From Bryobacterales bacterium (GTDB lineage Bacteria > Acidobacteriota > Terriglobia > Bryobacterales > Bryobacteraceae): 16,673 nucleotides of DNA. Made by a program: the position numbers and the translations under genes. The stretch lies in the NCBI GenBank assembly GCA_003132905.1, contig PKZC01000345.1:2379-19051 (forward strand), read 5' to 3'. The number at the start of each line of letters is the position of its first letter. Within the stretch, counting starts at the first letter, position 1. This document shows positions 7,623-15,166 of the stretch, one piece after another. The notes below the pieces were generated by a model, which was not told where the DNA came from, did no database searches, and saw nothing but the letters and a program-made list of their open reading frames with translations.

Positions 7623-10112
7623 TTAGAACGGATATAGCGAAATGCTGGCGGCCGGAGCCACAGCTTGTTCGTCGGAAGGAGCGCCCACCGGCTGTTCCTG
7701 AAGCTCTCCGGCGACTGGGCGGCAGAAGATGCCGGAGTCGCCAAGGTAGACTTCGAGTTCGGACGGCCGAGGCAGCGTCCCCTGGATGAGTGCTTCCGAC
7801 AGCGGATCCTCAATGAACTTCTGGAGAGCGCGGCGCAGCGGACGAGCGCCGTAGCTGCGATCCACCAGCGTTTTTTCGAGAATGTACTTGGCGGCGTCTT
7901 CGTTCACGCGAATCTTGATCTGCTTGGCGACCAGATTCACGTTGATCTGTTCGACCAAGAGGTTGATGATCTGCAACAGATCCTCGTCGGCCAAGGACGT
8001 GAACAGAATCACCTCGTCCAAGCGATTCAGGAATTCCGGATTGAAGGCCTTCTTCACTTCGGCCATCACCTGATCTTCCACCTTGGACGGAACGCCGCTG
8101 ATGTTGGGCGCAGAGAATCCAATGGACGCTTTCTTGTCGAGGAAGCGCGCGCCCAGGTTGGACGTCATGATGATGATAGTGTTCTTGAAGTCGACAGTAT
8201 TACCGAGACCATCGGTCAACTGGCCATCTTCAAAAACCTGCAGCAGGATGTTATAAACATCCGGATGCGCCTTCTCGATTTCATCCAACAGGATGATGGA
8301 ATAAGGGGCGCGCTTCACGCGTTCGGTGAGCTGGCCGCCTTCCTCATAGCCGACATATCCGGGAGGCGAACCGATCAACTTCGAGACCGAGTGTTTTTCC
8401 ATGAACTCGGACATGTCGAAGCGGATGAGCGATTTTTCGCTGCCGAACAGGAATTCAGCGAGTGCGCGGGCAACCTCGGTTTTGCCGACGCCCGTGGGGC
8501 CGAGGAACAGGAACGATCCGGCGGGTCTTTTTGGAGACTTTAATCCGGCACGGGAACGGCGAATGGCGCGCGCCAGGGCCGAGATAGCCTTTTCCTGACT
8601 GATGATGCGCTTGTGCAGCTCTTCTTCGATGCGAATGAGCTTGGAAATTTCTTCTTCCCGGATGGCGGTCATCGGGACGCCGGTCCAGCGGGCGACAACG
8701 TCTTCGATGTCGTCTTTGGTGACGACGCCCGTCGAGGTATCGTCCAGGTTGTATTTCTCACGCAACAGGCGCAGATTCTCGCGCTCTTTGCGCTCTTCGT
8801 CCGAATAGAAACGCGCCTTCTCGAACTCGTGATTCGCGATGGCGTTCTCCATGCGATGCACGATGAACTTGATGCGCTTCTGGATATCGGCCACTTCGCC
8901 GGGCAGTGTGGTCTGGCGCAGCTTTACGCGCGCGCCGGCTTCATCGATCAAATCGATAGCCTTATCGGGCAAAAAACGATCGGGAATAAAGCGAGTGGAG
9001 GCGTGCACGGACGTTTCGATCGCTTCGTCGGTATAAGCGACCGCGTGGAATTTCTCGTAGCGCTCTTTGATGCCGAACAAAATGCGGATCGCATCCGATT
9101 CGTTGGGCGGCGGTACTTTTACCGCTTGGAAGCGGCGCTCAAGCGAACGGTCTTTTTCGATGGACTTCCGATACTCGCTCGGGGTGGTGGCGCCGATGCA
9201 CTGAATCTCGCCGCGGGAAAGGGCGGGCTTCAAGATATTGGCGGCATCGAGCGAACCTTCCGCCGAACCCGCGCCAACCAAGGTGTGCAGCTCGTCGATG
9301 AAGATGATGGCGTTCTGATTCTCCATCAGTTCCTTCATGATGGTTTTCAGCCGCTCTTCGAATTGACCGCGATACTTGGTTCCGGCCACAATGAGCGAAA
9401 GGTCGAGGGCGAGAATACGCTTGTCGGCCAGGAACGAGGGAACGTCTCCCTCGGCGATGCGCTGGGCCAACCCTTCCACGATGGCAGTTTTGCCAACGCC
9501 TGGCTCACCGATCAGAACCGGATTGTTCTTGGTGCGGCGGCAGAGGATCTGGACTACGCGCTCCAGTTCATAGTCGCGGCCGATCAAAGGATCAAGCGAG
9601 CCGTCCATGGCGGCCTGGGTCAGGTCGCGGCTGAACTCGGCCAGCAGGGAGCTCTCTTTGGGACGGCTGGAGGCAACCTTTTCGGACGACGACCGCTGGA
9701 TTTCTTCGCGGACTTGCGACAGGCGCAGGCCACGTTCATGCAGAATCTCGGCGGCAAAACACTTTTCTTCCCTGAGCAGGCCCAGGAGCAGATGCTCCGT
9801 CCCGATGTGCTTGTGGTTCAAGCGCTCGGCTTCTTCGGCGCCATAGGCGAGCACCCGCTTGCACTCGTGGCTGAGGGGCAGATCCACCGAAGTGGACACC
9901 TTCTCCCGAATGGTGGTGTGGGCTTCAATCTGCTTGCGAATAGATTCGATAGCGGCATGGGACCGCAGGAAGCGATTCGCTAAGGCTTTATCCTCCCGCA
10001 GGAGACCGAGCAACAAATGCTCCGTCTCGATATAGGGACTTCCAAACTGGCTGGCCTCGTATCTTGCAAAGAAGATTACTCGGCGCGCTTTCTCGGTATA
10101 ACGTTCAAACAT
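7623..10112 (-). CDS. clpC: ATP-dependent Clp protease ATP-binding subunit ClpC
   Basis: An 829-residue class I Hsp100 unfoldase. Two Clp_N repeats span residues 1-140 ([11 protein letters not shown] at 28-38, [11 protein letters not shown] at 103-113). The first AAA+ domain has Walker A GEPGVGKT (202-209) and Walker B IIFIDE (269-274). A short middle segment with a UVR-like helix (HEFEKARF, about 428-435) marks ClpC rather than ClpB, which has a long coiled M-domain. The second AAA+ domain has GPTGVGKT (538-545), pore loop GYVGYEEGG (585-593) and ILLDEIEKA (607-615). An IGF tripeptide at 664-666 is in the place used for ClpP docking, so a partnership with ClpP is expected. The tail of about 30 residues is Pro/Ala-rich and non-conserved. 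ctsR, mcsA, mcsB and clpP are not adjacent. It starts 14 bp after the LolD-like gene's stop and ends 17 bp before the MDR gene. Confidence 0.97.
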   Translation of the reverse strand: MFERYTEKARRVIFFARYEASQFGSPYIETEHLLLGLLREDKALANRFLRSHAAIESIRKQIEAHTTIREKVSTSVDLPLSHECKRVLAYGAEEAERLNHKHIGTEHLLLGLLREEKCFAAEILHERGLRLSQVREEIQRSSSEKVASSRPKESSLLAEFSRDLTQAAMDGSLDPLIGRDYELERVVQILCRRTKNNPVLIGEPGVGKTAIVEGLAQRIAEGDVPSFLADKRILALDLSLIVAGTKYRGQFEERLKTIMKELMENQNAIIFIDELHTLVGAGSAEGSLDAANILKPALSRGEIQCIGATTPSEYRKSIEKDRSLERRFQAVKVPPPNESDAIRILFGIKERYEKFHAVAYTDEAIETSVHASTRFIPDRFLPDKAIDLIDEAGARVKLRQTTLPGEVADIQKRIKFIVHRMENAIANHEFEKARFYSDEERKERENLRLLREKYNLDDTSTGVVTKDDIEDVVARWTGVPMTAIREEEISKLIRIEEELHKRIISQEKAISALARAIRRSRAGLKSPKRPAGSFLFLGPTGVGKTEVARALAEFLFGSEKSLIRFDMSEFMEKHSVSKLIGSPPGYVGYEEGGQLTERVKRAPYSIILLDEIEKAHPDVYNILLQVFEDGQLTDGLGNTVDFKNTIIIMTSNLGARFLDKKASIGFSAPNISGVPSKVEDQVMAEVKKAFNPEFLNRLDEVILFTSLADEDLLQIINLLVEQINVNLVAKQIKIRVNEDAAKYILEKTLVDRSYGARPLRRALQKFIEDPLSEALIQGTLPRPSELEVYLGDSGIFCRPVAGELQEQPVGAPSDEQAVAPAASISLYPF

Positions 10113-10126
10113 ATAAACCGCCGTCC

Positions 10127-10870
10127 TTACACATTATCGGATGTTCCGGGCCCAGCCGACAGAGCAGAAACTCCGTCTCCGGACCAATGGGTCAAATCCC
10201 CTTTGTCCAACTGCAGAATCCGGTCGCATCGGGTCGCAAATGAGAGGTTATGCGTGACGAAAATGGATGTCAACTTATGAGAGCGGTGCAGGTCTTGGAG
10301 CAGGGAGATGATCATTTCTCCCGTCCGGAAGTCCAGGTTCCCGGTAGGCTCGTCGGCGAGCAAAACAGAGGGGTTACCGGCCAAGGCTCTAGCGACGGCA
10401 ACGCGCTGCTGCTCACCCCCCGACAACTCTCCCGCGCGGTGTGAGGCGCGGTTTCGTAGCCCAACTTCATCTAACCTCGCCAGCGAAACAGGCTCCGCAT
10501 CCTGGATGCGTTGGCCCCTTATCAGCAAAGGCATCATCACGTTTTCAAGCGCCGTAAACTCAGGCAGCAGGGAGTGATTCTGCCAAACGAACCCAATCTC
10601 CCGGTTTCGAAACTCGGCGAGCTCGGTGTCCGAGAAATTGGAAATGTCCTGTTGTCCGAAGTATATCGTACCGTCGGAAGGCCTGTCCAGGCCGCCTAAA
10701 AGGTACATAAGAGTGCTCTTACCTGCGCCCGATTCCCCAATGAGCGCAAGGCTTTCGCCGGGCGCAATATCGAAGCAAAGGTCTTGAAACACCACCAAAT
10801 CGGTCCCGCCGGATCGGAACCTCTTGGTTAAATTGACGCCGCGGAATCCGCCAGCGCCATGGGTGTACAT
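10127..10870 (-). CDS. lolD: LolD/MacB-type ABC transporter ATP-binding protein
   Basis: A 247-residue ABC ATPase. Walker A is GESGAGKST (45-53), signature LSGGEQQR (149-156), Walker B VLLADEPTGNLD (169-180), and the H-loop His207 is in FVTHN. The ADEPTGNLD form and QNHSLLPEFTALENV after the Q-loop are typical of the LolD/MacB/FtsE group. LolD energises release of outer-membrane lipoproteins from the inner membrane by LolC/E; MacB-type permeases are the alternative partner. A Trp precedes the Q-loop Gln (VWQNH), where Phe is usual. No permease gene is adjacent: the gene upstream encodes a TPR protein and the one downstream is clpC. Start ATG 10870 has a possible GAGGGGG site about 9 nt upstream. 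The spacer upstream (10871-11026) holds no gene and only weak promoter-like hexamers. The ATPase class is certain; the symbol is a best guess. Confidence 0.75.
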   Translation of the reverse strand: MYTHGAGGFRGVNLTKRFRSGGTDLVVFQDLCFDIAPGESLALIGESGAGKSTLMYLLGGLDRPSDGTIYFGQQDISNFSDTELAEFRNREIGFVWQNHSLLPEFTALENVMMPLLIRGQRIQDAEPVSLARLDEVGLRNRASHRAGELSGGEQQRVAVARALAGNPSVLLADEPTGNLDFRTGEMIISLLQDLHRSHKLTSIFVTHNLSFATRCDRILQLDKGDLTHWSGDGVSALSAGPGTSDNV

Positions 10871-10962
10871 GGTACGCCGCCCCCTCTGTTACTAGGCTAT
10901 CACCGGTTTGCAAATTGGGATGTCGGAAGAGTATTAAGAATCGTTTGGAATCGTACTAGGAC

Positions 10963-10999
10963 GGGGGGCGGTTGGGGGTTGGGGATTAGGGATTCGGGG
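10963..10999 (+). other. G-rich telomere-like tract (G-quadruplex motif)
   Basis: Five G-runs of 3-6 bases (10963-10968, 10974-10978, 10981-10984, 10989-10991, 10996-10999) are separated by 2-5 bases, which satisfies the usual quadruplex pattern. The sequence continues into GGTGGTTGGTGGCTGGTG up to about 11018. It lies in the 156-bp gap between the TPR gene's stop and the LolD-like gene. Both flanking genes are read leftward, so the RNA would carry the C-rich strand and the G-rich strand would be the template. It may be a degenerate simple repeat. Confidence 0.6.
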
Positions 11000-11026
11000 C
11001 TGGTGGTTGGTGGCTGGTGTTGAAGG

Positions 11027-12772
11027 TTACTCGCCGGAGGGTGGGCAGAATTGGTCAATGCGACGTTGCGATGCCTTCTTTATTGCCGGATCATACGCGA
11101 CGGCGAGGGCTTGGCGGGCGAACGAGCACGCTAGCTTGGCTTCTTCGGCACCAGCGATGTCTGCGGCGACGAGGTTGATCTTGGCCAGCGAGTTGCCGTG
11201 CAACTCGGGATTGAGTCGCCAAAGTGGTTCCAGGATCTTGCGGGCTTCTTCGCAGGAAGCTCTCGCCTCATTCATCCGTTGGGCATCGCTGTAAAGATTG
11301 GCTAGGTTGTGCAGTGTCCTTGCGACATCGGGCAGGTGCGCGTCCGGGTTGGCCTCCGCCAAGCGCCTGTATATCGCGACCGCTTCTTGGTAAGACCGTT
11401 CGGCCTCCCTCATCCGCTGCGTGTCGCTGTAGAGATTTGCCAGGTTGTTCAGCGCCATCGCGACATCAGGCAGGTACGCGTCCGGGTTCGCTTCCGCCAA
11501 GCCTCGATAGATTGTGAGCGCCTCCTGAAAAGACTGCTCGGCCTCCTTCATCCGCTCCGTGGCTCTGTAAAGATCCGCAAGGTTGTTCAGCGTCATCGCG
11601 ACATCCGGCAGGTACATCTCAGGGTTCGCTTCCGCGGAGCGCCTGTAAATTGTGAGCGCGTCCCGGTAGGACCGCTCGGCCTCCTTCATCCGCTGTGTGT
11701 CGCGGTAAAGAATGCCCAAGTTGTTCAGCGTCATCGCGACGTCCGGCAGGTGCGCCTCCGGGTTCGTTTTCGCCAATTTCCTTTGAATCTTGAGCGCCTC
11801 CTGATAAGACTGCTCGGCCTCTTTCATCCGCTGTGTGTCGCTGTGGAGGTTGGCCAGGCTATTCAGAGTCCTCGCGACATCAGGCAGGTACGCGTCCGGG
11901 TTCGCTTCCGCCAAGCGCCTAAGAATCTCGATCGCCTCCTGCCAGGACTGCTCGGCGTCCTTCATCCGCTGGGTGGCGCGGTAAAGAATGCCCAAGTTGT
12001 TCATTATCGTCGCGACATCCCGGAGGTGCGCTTCCGGGTTGGCTTGTGCTAGGTTCAGGAAAATTGTGAGCGCCTCTTGATAGTGCCGCTCAGCCTCTTT
12101 GGGACGTTGCGTCTCGGCGTATCGGTTTGCAAGCGTGCCTAACGCATTGGCGAGCGGAGGCAAATACGAATCCGGATCCGCTTTCGCCAGATGCCGCTGC
12201 CTTTCCACGGCATCCTGCAAGGTTTTGAGAGACTGACGGCTGCGGACCGGCTCCGACCGCTGTTCCGTCTGTGGCGACAGGTCCGATTTTGGTTCCTGTG
12301 CGAACTCGCTCAGCGTCATCTTGATCTCGAACCAGGAGGCAAGGTCCGGCGCTTCCGCTTCCGCCTTGGGTGCCACAGACGCCGGAACCCACCAGAGTTG
12401 CACGAGCGGCATACGAGCGATCACCTCTCGCCTGAGGTTGAGCGACCGGAAGGCGGCGGGGAATCCTTCCGGGCCGGCATCGAACAAAGGCGAGAAGTCG
12501 ACGGCGACCACCGGCAAAGAGCCAGTCGTTGGGATTCCGCTCAATTGGTCCTCCAACCAGGCCGCGGCCTGCGCCGCTTCGTGAGGATGAAATTGAATTT
12601 GCTCGATTGCGGTGGAGAACGACAGCCGCTCCAAGACAACCGCGCGGCTGACCTCGGAAACATAGCGTATCCAGACAATGCCCGGGATCTTCAACCCGAT
12701 CCATTCCCGGATGCGGGCGGTGACCGCAGCGATGGTTTCCTCGATCGCGCTTGCTGGAGGGCCGCCGATCAT
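11027..12772 (-). CDS. TPR protein with unusual N-terminal alpha/beta domain, partner of STAND-like ATPase
   Basis: A 581-residue soluble protein without signal peptide or membrane helix. Residues about 10-155 alternate strands and helices. Strand-like VVAVDFSPLF (88-97) is followed by SLNLRREVIARMP (110-122), strand-like LVQLWWVP (123-130) and EAPDLASWFEI (140-150). I recall a similar LN-R-R ... APDxxSW block on other bacterial TPR/STAND proteins. No P-loop is present, so it may be a degenerate NTPase-like fold. A Ser/Gln/Glu-rich linker (155-176) leads to TPR repeats from residue 177 to about 544. The C-terminus has three scattered Cys. The ATG (12772) overlaps the upstream ATPase stop as ATGA, so the two are translated together and probably form one complex. 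I infer that the TPRs bind a ligand or protein and the ATPase acts as switch. No catalytic effector motif (TIR, caspase, nuclease) is visible. Function unknown. Confidence 0.85.
   Translation of the reverse strand: MIGGPPASAIEETIAAVTARIREWIGLKIPGIVWIRYVSEVSRAVVLERLSFSTAIEQIQFHPHEAAQAAAWLEDQLSGIPTTGSLPVVAVDFSPLFDAGPEGFPAAFRSLNLRREVIARMPLVQLWWVPASVAPKAEAEAPDLASWFEIKMTLSEFAQEPKSDLSPQTEQRSEPVRSRQSLKTLQDAVERQRHLAKADPDSYLPPLANALGTLANRYAETQRPKEAERHYQEALTIFLNLAQANPEAHLRDVATIMNNLGILYRATQRMKDAEQSWQEAIEILRRLAEANPDAYLPDVARTLNSLANLHSDTQRMKEAEQSYQEALKIQRKLAKTNPEAHLPDVAMTLNNLGILYRDTQRMKEAERSYRDALTIYRRSAEANPEMYLPDVAMTLNNLADLYRATERMKEAEQSFQEALTIYRGLAEANPDAYLPDVAMALNNLANLYSDTQRMREAERSYQEAVAIYRRLAEANPDAHLPDVARTLHNLANLYSDAQRMNEARASCEEARKILEPLWRLNPELHGNSLAKINLVAADIAGAEEAKLACSFARQALAVAYDPAIKKASQRRIDQFCPPSGE
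11279..12244 (-). repeat. Tandem 138-bp (46-residue) TPR units
   Basis: Seven units with an exact period of 46 residues begin at protein residues 177, 223, 269, 315, 361, 407 and 453. A degenerate eighth (from 499) extends the array to about 11141. Typical unit: R-M-K-E-A-E then YQEALTIYRRLAEANP, a DAYLPDVA block and TLNNLANLYSDTQ. The period is longer than the canonical 34-residue TPR and the 42-residue kinesin-light-chain type because of the NPxxYLPDVA insert between helices. The central units are near-identical in protein and very similar in DNA, which suggests recent duplication or gene conversion. The first and last units have diverged, as in capping repeats. Confidence 0.93.
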
Positions 12773-14166
12773 AACTTGCTGCCGCCGGGAGGGCCCTGTT
12801 CCAATTTTCCGAACTCAATCAACAGGTCGACAATTAAGGGATGCACCCCAACCCAACCCGCGCCGTTGTATTGGAGGGCGCAGCGCTGCCTGAGAAGGAG
12901 GTAGAGTACGCGATCGGGAACTCCGATGGTGGGATCTTCGCGTCGATAGATGCCGAGGAGGCGGTCCAGCTTATCCGTGAGCGGCACCTCGGCGGCATCT
13001 TGACCGGTAGATCCCAGTAGTTGCCTATAGTCATTGCGAAGGCTCACTATGGCGCCGTCTGCGTCCTGGATGGAAATGACGTCCGCAAATCGGAGCCGCG
13101 CGGAAAGCATTGCGTTGCGGATCAGAGAGAACAGATCCCGGAGGTTTCCTCCAGAGGCGATGCAGAAGCGCTCCAAAACATCGTCCGCAAAAAGCCGTTC
13201 GTTTGCACGAGCCGTAACGACAGCCCGCAGTGCGCCGATCACCTTGTCGTCCTTTTGGTGAGTCTCTTGATATACCGCGATGTCTGGCAGCACGAAGGAA
13301 TCAAAATTGGGTGGCAGAATGATGGTGGCGTCTTCGGAGTACTTCAGCCAGATTGGAATGACGACAATGAAGTGTCCGTCCAGCGCCTGAAGACTGGGCC
13401 GCAGCCCCATGAACAAATCTTTCAGCGCACCGGCGGCAAGACCGATCTTCTCCAGATCTTCCAGCACGATTACCCACTCGCGGCCTTTTTTATGTTTCCT
13501 GAGGAGCCGATTGCACTCCTGAAGAACCCTATTCATTAGATCCGTGAGTTCGGAGACGAAGGATAACTCATATTCCTCCGATCCACGCTCGCGAGTCCTG
13601 CCCTGTTTGATGTTGCCAAACAGCTTCAACAGGAACGGCGTCGTGAGTCCCGCGCTGAATTCAGCGGAGGACACTTGAAGGTGCTTGGTCCATTTTGTGG
13701 CGAGGTGGTTCCGCACGTCTTCGAGCATCGCGGCCAGATCCGTGTCCTCAAATCCGATGACCGAAGGTTTGGTGACTTCGTAGACGAGGCGGATTAGGAT
13801 GAGCAGAAGGATGTCGTAATAGCGGAGCGTGCCCGGATTGAGCTCGGATGTGATGCTGATGCGTAAAGCACGAAATCGATCCTCCACATCAAGGAGCAAG
13901 CGGCTCAACTCCGTGGTCTTGCCGACGCCGGGGTGTCCGAGAAAGAAAGCTTTGAACGGCAACTGCGCAGCGTGCGCGTCTTCCAGGCAGATCTTTAGCT
14001 GGCCGGTGCGATTGATACCGCGGGCTTCCTGGATTCCGGGTTGATAAAACGCCTTCAGTTCCTCTTCGGTCTCGAGCGCCTCCGGATGAAGTGTTTGAGG
14101 GATTTCGGCCAGCGTGGTGGCAGGCGTGGTTCGAAGCAGCCGGCGAGAGGAAGCGGGCGGTAACAT
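12769..14166 (-). CDS. STAND/AAA-like P-loop ATPase with winged-helix-like C-terminus
   Basis: Starting from ATG 14166, the protein has 465 residues. A longer start at TTG 14232 (+22 residues) is possible. But a -10-like TATATA (14208-14203) would lie downstream of that TTG, and the ATG is preceded by AAAAGGC. Numbering from the ATG, Walker A is GHPGVGKT (77-84). The Walker B-like strand VIVLEDLEK (232-240) has ED where AAA proteins have DE. A sensor-1-like strand FIVVIPIW falls near 266-273. SGGNLRDLFSLIRNA (338-352) is a lid/sensor-2 type helix. The last 60 residues (about 395-465: DRVLYLLL, YNGAGWVGVHPLIVDLL) resemble a winged helix. I recognise this overall layout from bacterial STAND/Orc-like ATPases, but I cannot name the family. 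No effector domain precedes the ATPase, and no membrane helix is present. Its stop overlaps the TPR gene start (ATGA). Confidence 0.82.
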   Translation of the reverse strand: MLPPASSRRLLRTTPATTLAEIPQTLHPEALETEEELKAFYQPGIQEARGINRTGQLKICLEDAHAAQLPFKAFFLGHPGVGKTTELSRLLLDVEDRFRALRISITSELNPGTLRYYDILLLILIRLVYEVTKPSVIGFEDTDLAAMLEDVRNHLATKWTKHLQVSSAEFSAGLTTPFLLKLFGNIKQGRTRERGSEEYELSFVSELTDLMNRVLQECNRLLRKHKKGREWVIVLEDLEKIGLAAGALKDLFMGLRPSLQALDGHFIVVIPIWLKYSEDATIILPPNFDSFVLPDIAVYQETHQKDDKVIGALRAVVTARANERLFADDVLERFCIASGGNLRDLFSLIRNAMLSARLRFADVISIQDADGAIVSLRNDYRQLLGSTGQDAAEVPLTDKLDRLLGIYRREDPTIGVPDRVLYLLLRQRCALQYNGAGWVGVHPLIVDLLIEFGKLEQGPPGGSKL

Positions 14167-14202
14167 GCCTTTTATCAATTCTACCCGCGAAAGCAAGAAG
14201 TC

Positions 14203-14232
14203 TATATACTGGCTCAGAAATGAAGATTCCAA
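14203..14232 (-). promoter_or_regulatory. Candidate promoter of the ATPase-TPR operon
   Basis: On the minus strand, TTGGAA (14232-14227) and TATATA (14208-14203) are 18 bp apart, a plausible -35/-10 pair (4 of 6 each). Transcription would start near 14195, giving a leader of about 30 nt before the ATG at 14166. The same AT-rich block read on the plus strand contains TATACT (14205-14210), a 5-of-6 match to -10. It lies 9 nt before the cyclase ATG, so the two divergent genes probably share this region. It was judged by eye only. Confidence 0.35.
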
Positions 14233-15164
14233 CTTTTGAAGAACTGCCGATCCGGAAGGATTTGCCGGCGGATTGCTCCTGGGGCGTGTTTGGCGACAAT
14301 GACGCGCTGGGGTGCCTGAACTTCTTGACGGCGGAGGGCGTGGTGGAGGCGGCGGGGCTGGTGAAGTCCGGGAAAGTGTTTCGCCTGGACGCGCGCATGG
14401 GATTCGCCAAGCCGCCGTTATTCGGACGCGCGCCGGCCGAGCACAAGGTGGTTCCGCTCGCGCCGATGGCCAATGATGATTTCGTGCATTTCAATACGCA
14501 GGAAGGCAGCCAGTGGGATGGTCTGGGCCACGTGGGACACGTCCGGCACGAGCGTTTTTATAGCAACGTCACGATCGACGAGGTGCGGGGCGGGAACACC
14601 AAGCTCGGGATTCATCATTGGGCGAACAAGTTTGTCGGACGCGGACTGCTGATCGACGCGTTCGGTTATCGGAAGGCGAAGGGGATTCCGGTGAATCCTT
14701 TGGATCGGGAGGTCTACACGCTTGCCGAATTGAAGGCGGCGATCGAGCATCAAGGCAGCGCTCTGAAGCCGGGCACGATCCTGCTGGTTCGCACCGGGTG
14801 GATGGAGTCATACGAGAAACTGACTTCCGATGAAAAGCGCGCGATTGCGCCCATGGACAAGATGCGATCGGCCGGCATCGAGGCGAGCCGCGAAGTGGTG
14901 GCATGGATGTGGAACAATCGCGTGGCGGCGATCGGAACGGATTGCCCGTCGGTGGAAGCGTTCCCCTCTGACTTCACCGATGAAGGTATATTGCACTACC
15001 GGACGCTGCCGCTGCTGGGGCTGCCGCTCGGCGAGCTATTCGTGCTGGCGCCACTGGCTGAAGACTGCGCGCGCGACCGGCGCTACGAATTCATGGTGGT
15101 TTCAACGCCCTTGAATGTAGAGGGTGGCATCGCATCGCCGCCCAACGCGGTAGCTATCAAATAA
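14220..15164 (+). CDS. Cyclase-family metal hydrolase (kynurenine formamidase-like fold)
   Basis: A 314-residue protein of the cyclase family (PF04199 type). The key segment HFNTQEGSQWDGLGHVGH (90-107) corresponds to the HxGTHxDxP-type metal motif, in the variant of longer family members where Gln/Trp replace some His (NTQEG, QWDGLGH). Other blocks: WANKFVGRGLLID (134-146), ILLVRTGW (187-194), AAIGTDCPSVEAFP (236-249) and LPLLGLPLGELFVLAPLA (263-280). It probably uses a divalent metal to hydrolyse an amide or lactone; the substrate is unknown, and isatin or N-formylkynurenine are only family precedents. Start ATG 14220 gives the conserved N-terminus MKIPTFEELP. An in-frame ATG at 14091 would overlap the divergent ATPase gene and encodes no family sequence. 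No Shine-Dalgarno is visible; a -10-like TATACT at 14205-14210 suggests a very short or absent leader. Its stop is 2 bp from the convergent exporter's stop. Confidence 0.88.
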   Translation: MKIPTFEELPIRKDLPADCSWGVFGDNDALGCLNFLTAEGVVEAAGLVKSGKVFRLDARMGFAKPPLFGRAPAEHKVVPLAPMANDDFVHFNTQEGSQWDGLGHVGHVRHERFYSNVTIDEVRGGNTKLGIHHWANKFVGRGLLIDAFGYRKAKGIPVNPLDREVYTLAELKAAIEHQGSALKPGTILLVRTGWMESYEKLTSDEKRAIAPMDKMRSAGIEASREVVAWMWNNRVAAIGTDCPSVEAFPSDFTDEGILHYRTLPLLGLPLGELFVLAPLAEDCARDRRYEFMVVSTPLNVEGGIASPPNAVAIK

Positions 15165-15166
15165 CG

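Noticed and set aside
8613..9983. A 456-codon plus-strand open frame opposite clpC (and another at 7665-8543)
   Set aside because: Long antisense frames arise from GC-rich codon bias opposite a strongly conserved gene. The translations show no recognisable domain, and clpC is complete on the other strand.
7623..10112. ClpB instead of ClpC
   Set aside because: The long coiled M-domain of ClpB is missing, while a short middle segment and the IGF ClpP-docking tripeptide are present.
11309..12052. A 247-codon plus-strand frame with internal repeats opposite the TPR gene
   Set aside because: Its repeats are only the reverse reading of the 138-bp TPR units; the minus-strand reading gives clear TPR helices.
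14091..14219. N-terminal extension of the cyclase gene from an ATG at 14091
   Set aside because: It overlaps the divergent ATPase coding region and encodes no family sequence; the ATG at 14220 gives the conserved start.
14167..14232. ATPase start at TTG 14232
   Set aside because: It would lie upstream of the probable -10 box (14208-14203) and overlap the divergent cyclase gene; kept only as an alternative.
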